DNA of 64,000 nucleotides, taken from the NCBI GenBank assembly GCA_040905185.1, contig JBBDRZ010000003.1, positions 372,001 to 436,000 of the forward strand. The letters are read 5' to 3'. Position numbers and translations under genes: made by a program. Source of the stretch: DASTEQ01 sp040905185. GTDB taxonomy: Bacteria; Chloroflexota; Limnocylindria; QHBO01. Shown here piece after piece: positions 50,533 through 59,064 of this stretch. The notes beneath the pieces were generated by a model, which worked only from the letters and a program-made list of their open reading frames with translations, was not told the DNA's origin and searched no databases. Every line of letters begins with the position of its first letter. Position 1 is the first letter of the stretch.

Positions 50533-51046
50533 GGGCTGGTCCGGCGACCGACATCCCGCGCTCGTCTTAGCGGGCATCGGCTGTCGGTCGGCGGGCGATC
50601 GTTTCGTTGAGCGAATCAGCTCCGCATTGCACGCCCCGTCATCGCGACGAACGCGATACCCGTTGCCACCGCGATGCGATCGAGTCTCAATCTAGCCGAC
50701 CGGGCCTCCAGCGGCACGTCTCCGGCGGCCAAACACGCGGCTCGTCAGGACGCTCGCTCGGCTTCAGCTCGGGCTCCCGGCCTCGCTGGCGCCGCTTGGC
50801 AGATCGGCCGGGGCGAACCTTGCGTTATGGCGCTAGAGGCGAGCCTCGGACTGGGCTGGGCCTTCCATCGCCGCTTGCTCTGTTGTCAAGTCATCCCACT
50901 AAGTCGGCGATCATCGCTCGCATGGCGTCTCGGGTGCCCTGACGAATCACTGACGGTGAGCGGTTCGACCGATCCGACGGCGGCCAGCTGTCGCGGCCGC
51001 GGGTAGCTGACGCGCTCGTCGAGGTCGCCCTGCTCAAAGGGCTGGG
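50533..51046. other. Gene-free interval containing a dispersed repeat copy
   Basis: No convincing gene. Apart from the repeat at 50802-50891 I see no tRNA, CRISPR or clear terminator. The last 60 bp form the 3' end region of the AbiEii gene, read on the minus strand. Confidence 0.4.
50802..50891 (+). repeat. Dispersed ~90-bp repeat, best-preserved copy
   Basis: Begins near GATCGGCCGGGGCGAACC, includes TTGCGTTATGGCGCTAG, and ends GCCGCTTGC ... TTGTCAAGT. Related copies: 23499-23586, 40395-40471 and a partial one at 23055-23085. No coding frame is shared among copies. Confidence 0.6.
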
Positions 51047-51952
51047 TCAGGTCCAGCGCTGACGGTCCGGCCTCCACTTGCCGGCGACGTCTCCGCCGAG
51101 GATCGGGTCGAGGAACCGCTTGACGGTCCGCGTCGCCGCCTCGAGATCGCGTTCCGCCAAGCCTGGAACGTCCCGCGCTACGCGGGCATAGCCGGCTCGC
51201 CAGCCCGCCGCATCGGGCGCGCTGAATGTCGTCGGCAGCTCGATGCCGCGGCGGCTCGACTCCGACAGGAGCGCCTTCCGCAGCGCGGTACCGTCCACGG
51301 ACTGGGTCTGGGCGATGACGACAAGGTCGGCGAGGTCGCGATAGCGGGTGCTGACCTGGGCCAGGCGACCGAGCCGCGGGTGGGTCTCGACCAGCGCGCA
51401 GACCTTGTCGGCGATGTGGTCGGCGATCGGGTAGGCGCGGTACCCGACACGCACGACGCCGGGCAGCGCGATCGGCACGAGAGCTGCGACGTCGTCGGGC
51501 TCGCCGGTCATGGCGGCGTCGGCCACGAGGTCGACGTGGAAGCGGGCGAACTCGGTCACGCCAAGGTACGCGGTGACGGGGACCCGCAGCGTGACCCGGC
51601 CCTCGGCGATGCGGCGGCCCGGTTCGAGGGTGAAGCGGAAGAAATCGCCGAGGTCGAGCGACGCCGCGGCTCGCAGGGCAGCCTCGGCCTCCTCCAGTCG
51701 GCCGCCGGGTCGGTACAGGTCGAGATCGAGCGTGTGCCGGGCCGAGCCACCGAGCCGGGCGAGGAGGGCGGCCGCGCCCTTGAGCACCCACGCCTCGGGT
51801 TCGGCGCTGAACACCCGGGCGAGCAGCCGGTCGTAGGCGACCTGGCGCTGGAGGTCGGCGAGCTGGGTCTGCTGCTCGCGAGCGAGTCGGCGAAGGCGAT
51901 CGGTGATCGCCCGACGCAGCGCGCTCGGGTCGGCGTAGAGACGCTCGGTCAT
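51047..51952 (-). CDS. AbiEii-type nucleotidyltransferase toxin
   Basis: A 301-residue AbiEii/AbiGii-type nucleotidyltransferase. Conserved KG motif LKGAAALLARLGG (about 57-69) and acidic pair TLDLDL (D76, D78) of the DNA polymerase beta-like fold, then KVCALVETHPRL and YRDLADLVVI, typical of the family. Type IV toxin-antitoxin and abortive-infection systems use it to modify tRNA or nucleotides during phage attack. ATG overlaps the antitoxin stop (ATGA). Confidence 0.88.
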   Translation of the reverse strand: MTERLYADPSALRRAITDRLRRLAREQQTQLADLQRQVAYDRLLARVFSAEPEAWVLKGAAALLARLGGSARHTLDLDLYRPGGRLEEAEAALRAAASLDLGDFFRFTLEPGRRIAEGRVTLRVPVTAYLGVTEFARFHVDLVADAAMTGEPDDVAALVPIALPGVVRVGYRAYPIADHIADKVCALVETHPRLGRLAQVSTRYRDLADLVVIAQTQSVDGTALRKALLSESSRRGIELPTTFSAPDAAGWRAGYARVARDVPGLAERDLEAATRTVKRFLDPILGGDVAGKWRPDRQRWT

Positions 51953-52626
51953 CGAGCGCGTGCCTCGGCGATGAGCGCTTCACGGTTCGATGCGCCGGCC
52001 CGGCGCAGGAGCTCATCGAGCAGCCCCGGGCCGTCGCCTCGCTCCAGCCCGAACCGCTGGGCGTACGGGGCGACGGCGTTGGCCACCTCGCTCGGGTAGT
52101 CGAGGGCACGATCGAGGACCTCGCGCGTGATCTGGGCGACCGCGTCCGGGTCGACATGGTCGCCGAGGAGCTGGCCGACCATCCAGCCCGCGCGCGTCGT
52201 CGGCAGGCCGCTCAGCAGGATGCGCCGCTCGGGCGGGACGCGGCCGCGATGGATCCGGACATCGGGTCGCCGCGTCTGGCGCCGCTGCGGCAGGGTGTAC
52301 TCGTGGACATCGGCGCGGAGGACGCCGACGCCGTACAGGCTCGCCGCCGACGTGTGGGAGACGACGGCGACGTCGGGAACGTCGAGGCGCTGCCAGGCGG
52401 GTTCGGCCGGGTCAAGCTGGAGCCAAGAGGCACGAAGGTCGATGTGATCGGGCTCGGCCGTGCCGCGGACGCGGTAGACGCCGTGCGCTACCCGCTCGAG
52501 GAGTCCCGCATCGACGAGCCTCGTGAGGGACCGCCAGGCGACGCCAGCGGCTCGGGCTTGCTGAAGCGTGACGAGGCTCCACTGCCCTTCGGCAAGGTCG
52601 CGGATGCGGGTGAGCGGGCTAGGCAT
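51949..52626 (-). CDS. AbiEi-type antitoxin / transcriptional autoregulator
   Basis: A 225-residue protein with an N-terminal winged HTH (about 1-60; LVTLQQARAAGVAWRSLTRLVDAGLLERVAHGVYRV) and an AbiEi C-terminal domain (VVSHTSAASLYGVG, TTRAGWMVGQLL). It represses the operon and neutralizes the toxin. The -10 box lies 7 nt before the ATG, so the mRNA is probably leaderless. Confidence 0.9.
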   Translation of the reverse strand: MPSPLTRIRDLAEGQWSLVTLQQARAAGVAWRSLTRLVDAGLLERVAHGVYRVRGTAEPDHIDLRASWLQLDPAEPAWQRLDVPDVAVVSHTSAASLYGVGVLRADVHEYTLPQRRQTRRPDVRIHRGRVPPERRILLSGLPTTRAGWMVGQLLGDHVDPDAVAQITREVLDRALDYPSEVANAVAPYAQRFGLERGDGPGLLDELLRRAGASNREALIAEARAR

Positions 52627-52633
52627 GCTGCGA

Positions 52634-52655
52634 AGTATAACACCAGTGTCATACT
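52634..52655 (-). promoter_or_regulatory. AbiE operon operator/promoter palindrome
   Basis: A 22-bp inverted repeat: AGTAT-A-ACAC-CA-GTGT-C-ATACT. Its left arm contains the minus-strand -10 TATACT (52639-52634). AbiEi proteins bind inverted repeats at their own promoter, so this is the expected operator. Confidence 0.75.
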
Positions 52656-52663
52656 ATGCAGCA

Positions 52664-53854
52664 AACCTAGCGGACGTCGTTGAGAACGTGTCGATGCCGG
52701 GCTTCGGTGACTTCGACGACTGGGAGCAGTTCCGAGCCAGCTTCGATCCTGTACCTGTCCTCGAACAGATCGGCTGGACGGCCGAGCAAGTGCTCCAGAA
52801 TGCCGAGAGCCTGCTGACCAGAGGTCACGGGCTCGACCCGGCAGCCGCTTGGCATGAGCTCACGCGCCTCATCCACCCGTCACACTGGAAGAAGCTGAAG
52901 GGCGACGCGCGGACAGCAATGGACTTCCGCATTGCCGGCGAGATGCTCCTGCTCTTCTATGAGGACATAGCGCGAAAGGGCGACGCGCCTCGAAGAGCCC
53001 GCTGGTCGGTCGTGGCATCCGCGGCACGAGCGTCTGAAACGGATCGCACTGAACTCGACGCCACCCTCTCTCGTTTCGGACTGTCGCCCCATGCGCCCGT
53101 CGTTGTGATTCTCGAGGGCAAGACCGAGCAGACGATCGTGCCGTTGGTGATGGACCTCATGTACAAGCCGAGCTGGCGCAATCGGATCCGCCTGTTTGAC
53201 GTTCAGGGTGCAGATCAGAACCTCGATGCGTTGGCGGCATACGCAGCTGTTCCAGCGTTGACCGAGTCGGAGCGGGACGTGATCGTCCTCGCCCATCCGC
53301 CGACCCATTTCGTCGTGCTAAGTGACGCCGAGGGTAAGAACGCCTCGCAGCACGCTCGTGAGCAGCGGCGTCAACGTTGGGTTGAACGCATCTACGACGC
53401 GCTGCCGTTCGACGTGCGCGACGAGGTCGACCTGGGCGAGCTGGATGGACTCGTCCATATCTTCGTCTGGGACGAGTCGGGCAGCGACTTCGAGCGGGCA
53501 CACTTCACGGACGATGAGCTTGCTGATGGCCTTCTCGCCATCGCGCCGCACGGGCCAGAGCGCCACGACCTACTGCGCCGACTCGCAGCTTCGAGGCGCG
53601 ATCGCACCAACCTCAAGAAGGTCTGGCAGGAATGGGGAACACCGCCAAGACCCCAAAAGCCCCGCCTCGCTCGACACGTGTGGCGCGTGCTGTCAGCACG
53701 CATCGAGTCCGCTTTCGACTCAGGGACCCAAGACGAGGTCCCAATCGTCCGCCTGCTGCGCGACGTTATGGGCATCGCGCGCAAGTACCCCCGCCACTAT
53801 CAGATCGTGATGCGACGCCGGCCTAAGCCTGCGGAGCAATCATCGGGTCGATGA
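52664..53854 (+). pseudogene. TOPRIM-like phage-defence-type protein, N-terminally truncated (copy 2)
   Basis: Matches copy 1 (31512-32753) from about its residue 210 (ADVVENVSMPGF versus PDIVESVSMPGF) and runs on to a full C-terminus. TOPRIM-like motifs are VVILEGKTEQ (Glu) and FVVLSDAEGKN (Asp/Glu), followed by VHIFVWDESGSDFE. The N-terminal ~210 residues are missing; the sequence breaks at the AbiEi promoter. An ATG at 52625 or 52694 could start a shortened product. Its stop overlaps the next gene (ATGA), so the pair may still be expressed. Confidence 0.65.
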
Positions 53855-54402
53855 CCGCTCGACAGCCGACAGCCGAGGAGATCGAGCGAGCGTTTGCGCG
53901 CGCTCGATCGATGCAGGCCGAACTCGTGCGGAGGGAGCGGGCGGTCGGCAGGAAGATCCAGACTCTCGCCCGCGCCCTGGCCGCGCTCATGGAGCCCGGC
54001 GAGCACTTTCATCGGGTCGGCGTCGGTCTGCATGCCTTCGACGCCGACGGCACAACATGCCTCGCAGCCGCCTACTTGGAGGAGGTGGGCGACGACTATC
54101 GCTACAGGTACGCCGTCCTTTGCGGTGGCGAGGCTGCAAAGCGGGCGCTCCGGTCCGCGGCGCTCGACCCCGGGGACTCGGACGACCCGGGCCCGAGCCG
54201 GCGAGTCGCCTTGGCTACGTACTCTGACTACGACAATTTCCTCTACCGCCTGCCGAAGTACGTGAGCGACGTCGAACGCGGCCATCAGGCACGTTTGGCG
54301 CGCCTTGACCGGGCTGAGGAGCGAATCCGCGATGCGCGACGGCAACTTACAACTGTGCGTCGTCGCTATGTCGCGAGCCGACCAAGCGACGGGAGCGGTT
54401 AA
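53851..54402 (+). CDS. Hypothetical coiled-coil protein coupled to the TOPRIM-like gene
   Basis: A 183-residue protein with helical, charged ends (EEIERAFARARSMQAELVRRERAVGRKIQTLARAL and ERGHQARLARLDRAEERIRDARRQL) and a beta-rich middle (CLAAAYLEEVGDDYRYRYAVL). Coupled by ATGA to copy 2 of the TOPRIM-like gene; the homologous copy 1 has no such partner. Not recognized. The 3' end abuts the dispersed repeat at 54393. Confidence 0.6.
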   Translation: MTARQPTAEEIERAFARARSMQAELVRRERAVGRKIQTLARALAALMEPGEHFHRVGVGLHAFDADGTTCLAAAYLEEVGDDYRYRYAVLCGGEAAKRALRSAALDPGDSDDPGPSRRVALATYSDYDNFLYRLPKYVSDVERGHQARLARLDRAEERIRDARRQLTTVRRRYVASRPSDGSG

Positions 54403-54480
54403 CAGCCGCCGGACATCTCGCCCGATTCGTGCTCAGAACCGGCGGTCCAGCCCCGACTGAGAGTGACGCTGAGAGTCACG
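54393..54480. repeat. Dispersed repeat copy 2 (partner of 14533-14620)
   Basis: Carries TTAACAGCCGCCGGACAT and, further on, CTGAGAGTCACGC, as at 14533-14620. Minus-strand translations of both end SGGC-stop. Confidence 0.6.
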
Positions 54481-54803
54481 CCCAGGGTGGAGTGGTACCG
54501 CATACCGGATTCTGGGTGGATCGTCCCATGCGTCCCAACCTGGTTCAGATTCGACGCCATGGGACGTATGGGACACATGGGACAACTCGCATAAGGGTTC
54601 AGATAAGGGTTCAGGCTGCCGCGTTCGATGGGCGATGAGCGTGCGCCATCGATCGCCCAGCGCGTCAGGAGTGGGTCATTCCTCCGTGGGCCGGCCCACA
54701 CTCTGCGGCTCTGAGGGGCGGCGCACCCGGCCGGAATGCGGGTGGCGCAGGTCTCGAGCATCTGCGCTGGCTGCGCGGGCCGGCCAAACTGAGGCGGCGA
54801 GGG
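54481..54803. repeat. Gene-free interval with short tandem repeats
   Basis: ATGGGACGT-ATGGGACAC-ATGGGACAA (about 54559-54586) and two direct copies of ATAAGGGTTCAG (54592-54603, 54604-54615) lie next to each other. No gene is seen. Iteron-like, but with no replication gene nearby. Confidence 0.45.
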
Positions 54804-55964
54804 CTAGCTTCGGGCGGCCAACGACTCAAGCAGGACCGCCATTCCCTGGCCGTTGCCAACGCACATGGTGGCGATGGCGTAGCGCTGTTTCGTGCGCTCC
54901 AACTCCGCCACCAGCTTGATCGCGAGCACCAGCCCGGTCGCGCCGACAGGGTGACCCAGCGCGATGGCGCCACCATTGACGTTAGTCCGCTCAGGATCCA
55001 GGTCCAGGTCTTCCATCACGGCGAGCGTTGAAGACGCGAACGCCTCATTCAACTCCACCAGATCGATGTCGGCCATGCGGAGGCCGTTTCGTCGCAGAAG
55101 CTCCATGACGGCCGGGACGGGACCAATCCCAAACATCGTGGGATCCACGCCGGCCGAAACCCAGTCACGCAGGATGGCGCGAGGTCGCAGTCCACGCTGC
55201 TCAGCCGTGGACAGGCCGGTCAATACAACTGCGGCGGCTCCGTCGTTGATGCCGGACGAGTTGCCGGCGGTGACGGTCCCATCCGCGGAGAACGCGGGAG
55301 CCAGGCGACCAAGGGCCTCCGCGGTGACGTCAGGTCGCGGATGCTCATCCTGGCTCACGCCGTCCCCAACATCCACGCTGACGATGTCGGAGGCGAACAG
55401 ACCGCCAGTGATCGCCGCCTGTGCACGCCGCTGGCTCTCCACCGCAAACGCGTCCTGGCGGTCGCGGGAGATGCGGTAGGAGCGGGCCACCTTCTCCGCC
55501 ATCGGTCCGGCGTCACCCAGGATGTAGTCGGCCAAGAAGTCGACCGCGTCGATGTTGCCCAGCCGACCGCCCCAGCGCAGCTTCTCGACGAGGTATGGCG
55601 TTCGGCTCATGTTCTCCATGCCCACCGCCACCCCGAACTCGACGTCGCCAAGCAGCAGGTCCCCGGCCAGGCAGGTCATCGCCCGCAGGCCGGAGGCGCA
55701 GTTCATGTTCACCGCATAGTCGCTGGCGGTGACCGGGAGGCCGCTCTTCAGCAGCACTTGACGGGCAGGGTTCCCCCGCGGCGTGACCTGGATGTTCTCG
55801 CCGGCGACGAGCCGCTCGATCTGTACCGGCTCGACGCCACTGCGCTCGATCGCGCACTGGGCTGCGGTGGCGCCAAGATCGATGGCCGGCACGTCCTTCA
55901 GCTTCCCGCCGAAGCGCCCGATGGGCGTGCGTGCCATGCCCAGAATTGCCACCGCGTCGTGCAT
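54804..55964 (-). CDS. Thiolase-family acyltransferase
   Basis: A 386-residue thiolase. Nucleophilic Cys89 in NMNCASGLRAM, catalytic His in ALGHPVGATG (about 338), second Cys in MCVGNGQGMA (about 372, with GNGQG in place of the common GGGQG). It cleaves or forms beta-ketoacyl-CoA. Last gene of the catabolic operon, so probably the terminal thiolytic step that releases acetyl-CoA. Confidence 0.92.
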   Translation of the reverse strand: MHDAVAILGMARTPIGRFGGKLKDVPAIDLGATAAQCAIERSGVEPVQIERLVAGENIQVTPRGNPARQVLLKSGLPVTASDYAVNMNCASGLRAMTCLAGDLLLGDVEFGVAVGMENMSRTPYLVEKLRWGGRLGNIDAVDFLADYILGDAGPMAEKVARSYRISRDRQDAFAVESQRRAQAAITGGLFASDIVSVDVGDGVSQDEHPRPDVTAEALGRLAPAFSADGTVTAGNSSGINDGAAAVVLTGLSTAEQRGLRPRAILRDWVSAGVDPTMFGIGPVPAVMELLRRNGLRMADIDLVELNEAFASSTLAVMEDLDLDPERTNVNGGAIALGHPVGATGLVLAIKLVAELERTKQRYAIATMCVGNGQGMAVLLESLAARS

Positions 55965-55975
55965 GTCCTTGGCCC

Positions 55976-56956
55976 CTATATCCCGAACAGGCCTTGCGCG
56001 GTGTGACCGAGCACGGCGTCGGTTTCGTCAGCGTCCAGCCCGGCGCGTTGGACGGTGCCGAGCGGATCAGGCTCCCACGGGAACGGCCAATCCGATCCGA
56101 GGAGCATTCGGCCGGCGCCGAGCTTGCCGACGACGTAGGCAAGGAAGGTCGAATCGAGAACTACGCTGTCCACGTAGAGTCGCTGGATTGAGGCGGCGAC
56201 GTCCACGTCCGTATCGGCTGCCCATCCGAGCTCCTGGTTGCGCAGGATTCGGTCGATGAGGGGCACGAAGGCGCCTCCGCCGTGGGCGCCGATCAGCACG
56301 AGATCCGGGTGTCGTTCGAGCACGCCGGCGTAGATGATGCGCGTCAGGGCCAGTGCCGTGACCCCGGCGCGGCCTACGGCGTTTTTCAGCCCGGACTGCT
56401 TGAGGACCGCGGGAATGGTCAGGAATGTCGGGTGCAGAAGAACAGGCAGCCAGAGCTCGGCCGCGGCGGCCCAGACATCGTCGAGCTCAGGCGCGGCCAG
56501 CTCCGATTCCGGAATGTCCGTCCCGAACACAAGCCCGCGGCACCCAAACGACTTGGCGGATTCCATAACGCGGACCGCGGCGCGGGGAGCCTGGAGTGGG
56601 ACCGTGGCCATCGGCTGCATGCCCGCGAACTCGGCGCAGGCCCGGACCAACGCTTCGTTGTAGGCCTGTGCCCAGGCTTCCCCTTCCGCTTCGGGGAGCG
56701 TGTAGCCCAGGAGGTCGGTCCACGGACCCACAAGCTGTGTGGTGATCCCGTGCTCCGCCGCGCTGCTTGCCAAGCCGGCGAAGTCGCAGAGGCTCGCCGG
56801 CGCCGGTGGCGATGGCTCCATCGCGGGAAGCAGATAGCTGGCGAGGCCACTCGGGAGGCGTTCAACCCGGACGTGCGGCGACCTACCGGCCTCGGCGCGC
56901 TCATTGACCTCGGCGGGGATGGCGTGCACGTGGACGTCGATGACCGGCGTCGTCAT
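55976..56956 (-). CDS. ACMSD-like amidohydrolase-family (de)carboxylase/hydrolase
   Basis: A 326-residue TIM-barrel metal enzyme. N-terminal metal motif VIDVHVHA, barrel His in VLLHPTF, LIGAHGGG, and Asp in LLGSDWPF, the pattern of the ACMSD/amidohydrolase_2 family. Members decarboxylate or hydrolyse ring-cleavage products. ATG at 56956 overlaps the molybdenum-subunit stop (ATGA). Lies between the hydroxylase and thiolase genes, so it likely acts after ring hydroxylation. Confidence 0.88.
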   Translation of the reverse strand: MTTPVIDVHVHAIPAEVNERAEAGRSPHVRVERLPSGLASYLLPAMEPSPPAPASLCDFAGLASSAAEHGITTQLVGPWTDLLGYTLPEAEGEAWAQAYNEALVRACAEFAGMQPMATVPLQAPRAAVRVMESAKSFGCRGLVFGTDIPESELAAPELDDVWAAAAELWLPVLLHPTFLTIPAVLKQSGLKNAVGRAGVTALALTRIIYAGVLERHPDLVLIGAHGGGAFVPLIDRILRNQELGWAADTDVDVAASIQRLYVDSVVLDSTFLAYVVGKLGAGRMLLGSDWPFPWEPDPLGTVQRAGLDADETDAVLGHTAQGLFGI

Positions 56957-59064
56957 CGGTTCAGGGCTCGCCACAGTTTCTCGGGCGTGAACGGCAGGTC
57001 GTCGACGAACGCTCCGGTAGCGTCGTGAATCGCCGCGCGGATGGCCGGTGCCACCGCTAGGATCCCGCCCTCGGCCAGCCCTTTGGCGCCCGATGGCCCC
57101 GGGCCGTCACGATTCTCCTGAAAGAGGCTCACCACCTCGCCCGGTCGGTCGCCGATCGTGGGAATCCGGTAGTCGAGCGAGCTCCCGTTCAGCAGCCGAC
57201 CGTCCTCGGCGTGGATGAGTTGCTCCGACGTGGCGAGGCCGATTCCCATCATCAGGCCCCCTTCGTCCAGGCCGGTCGCTCGCTGCCGATCCAGGACGGC
57301 ACCGGCGTCTGTCGCGTGGACGACTCGGTCGATGGAGAGGAGACCTGTCTCCGGGTCGACCTGGAGCTCCACCGCGGTTGCTACCGCCTCGTAAAAGGGG
57401 GTGGGCCCACCCAACGGGTGCGTTTCGTCAGCCACGGCTGAGAAGGTTCCCTCCCCCACCAGGTCATCGGCCGGCGATGCGCCTGCCGCCAACTGGCGCT
57501 TCAGATCCTGGCACGCAGCGACCACCGCATTGCCCATGTGAACCACCGACCGGCTCGAGGCAGTGAGGGCGTCGAACGGCGCGGTCGCGGTGTCGCCAGC
57601 CTGGACGGAGACCGCGCTGGCGGGCAGTCCCAGCTGGTCAGCCGCTATGCCGGCCATCAGCACGGGTGTGCCCTGGCCCATCTCGGTGGTCCCGACCAGG
57701 ATGAGCGCGGTGCCGTCCGGGTTGAGCCGAACCTTGGCGTTCGAGGTTGTCGCCGGGATGCAGGTCTTGATACCAATTGCGATTCCACGCCCAACCCTCT
57801 CGGCCTTGTCCGTACCCCAGCCGATCCCGGCGGCCACCTTCCGGAGCAGGTCGCCCCAGTCGCCGTCGACGGGCGTCTCACCGTAGGCGCTGGGGTCACC
57901 CTTGCTGCGCATGTTGGTGAGCCGTAGCTCGAGCGGATCGGTGCCGATCGCCGCGGCGGCCCGGTCCATCTGAGCCTCCAGCGCGAAGACCGTGTGCGGC
58001 GCCCCGAAGCCACGGAAGGCGGTCGTGGGCGGGCTCGAGGTGAAGAGTCCTCGTGCGCGCACGCGAGCGTGCGGCGTGTGATACGCCGCCAGCGCATGAA
58101 GGCCGGACTTGGCCACCACGCGGGGGCTGATGTCCGAGTAAGCGCCCACCAGGAAATCGATCTCCATCTCCTGGAACACCAGGCGCCCATCGGCGTCGAA
58201 GCCGCTTCGTGCATGGATGACGCTTGCCTCGCGCTGGGCGGTGGCGAACGCCTCTTCGGCTGTCAGCGCGATCTTGACCGGGCGGTGGAGCAGTCGCGCG
58301 GCGAGCGCCGCGGCGGGCTCGACCTTCGGGTAGCCCTTTGACCCGAAGCTGCCGCCCATGCCCGGGGACCGCACCGTCACCCGGTCGAGCGGAAGGCCCA
58401 ACATCTCGGCGAGCACTCGCTGCACGATGAACGGATGCTGGGCCGAGCTCACGATCGCGACGCCATTTGGCTCGGGGATGGCGATGGCCGCGTGCGTCTC
58501 GATGGCGAAGTGGTGGGCGAACGGGGCGGAATACGTGCCCTGGACGATGGTGGTGGCCATTGACGCGGCGTCGTTGACGTCGCCCCAGGTGAAGAGCCAC
58601 TCCCCCATCACGTTGCTGTCCTTCCAGCGCTCATGCTCGGCCGGGCGATCGGACGGCTCGTGCAACAGGTCGCCACTGAGGGCGGCATCGACCGTGAGGA
58701 TGGGAGGAAGTGGCTCGTATCGAACATCGACCATGCGTGCCGCTTCAACCGCCGCCGGTTCCGTCTCGCCCAGGACCAGGGCCACGGGCTCGCCCTGGTA
58801 TCTCGTCATGTCGTCCGCCAGCACCGGCTGGTCCATCACGAGCGGTCCGAACCTGGGCGCGGAACGGTCGAGCCTGAGGTCCGCGGCCGTGAAGACACGC
58901 ACCACGCCGGGCATGCGTTCGGCGGCGCTCACGTCAATCCGCTTGATCCGCGCGCGCGCGACCTCCAGCCGCACCAGCCGGCCGTGGAGCATCGCCGGCA
59001 CCGCCAGGTCGTCGACGAACTGCGTCTGGCCGGTGATGCGCTCGGCCATGTACTCGGCTCTCAC
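56953..59064 (-). CDS. Molybdenum hydroxylase, molybdopterin-binding large subunit (CoxL/XdhA type)
   Basis: A 703-residue subunit. It contains the molybdopterin-contact segment PGMGGSFGSKGY, FRGFGAPHTVFALE, GTTEMGQGTPV and the C-terminal GAKGLAEGG with the active-site Glu position (GLAEGG). The CO-dehydrogenase active-site loop with its selenocysteine-like Cys is not evident, so a hydroxylase of an aromatic or N-heterocyclic substrate is favoured over CO oxidation. GTG start overlaps the iron-sulfur subunit stop (GTGA). Confidence 0.92.
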   Translation of the reverse strand: MRAEYMAERITGQTQFVDDLAVPAMLHGRLVRLEVARARIKRIDVSAAERMPGVVRVFTAADLRLDRSAPRFGPLVMDQPVLADDMTRYQGEPVALVLGETEPAAVEAARMVDVRYEPLPPILTVDAALSGDLLHEPSDRPAEHERWKDSNVMGEWLFTWGDVNDAASMATTIVQGTYSAPFAHHFAIETHAAIAIPEPNGVAIVSSAQHPFIVQRVLAEMLGLPLDRVTVRSPGMGGSFGSKGYPKVEPAAALAARLLHRPVKIALTAEEAFATAQREASVIHARSGFDADGRLVFQEMEIDFLVGAYSDISPRVVAKSGLHALAAYHTPHARVRARGLFTSSPPTTAFRGFGAPHTVFALEAQMDRAAAAIGTDPLELRLTNMRSKGDPSAYGETPVDGDWGDLLRKVAAGIGWGTDKAERVGRGIAIGIKTCIPATTSNAKVRLNPDGTALILVGTTEMGQGTPVLMAGIAADQLGLPASAVSVQAGDTATAPFDALTASSRSVVHMGNAVVAACQDLKRQLAAGASPADDLVGEGTFSAVADETHPLGGPTPFYEAVATAVELQVDPETGLLSIDRVVHATDAGAVLDRQRATGLDEGGLMMGIGLATSEQLIHAEDGRLLNGSSLDYRIPTIGDRPGEVVSLFQENRDGPGPSGAKGLAEGGILAVAPAIRAAIHDATGAFVDDLPFTPEKLWRALNR

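Noticed and set aside
54559..54615. Plasmid-type replication origin with iterons
   Set aside because: Only two or three short repeats and no replication initiator gene in the window.
56953..59064. Aerobic CO dehydrogenase large subunit
   Set aside because: Subunit order fits, but I do not see the CO-specific active-site loop, and the neighbours are hydrolases and a thiolase.
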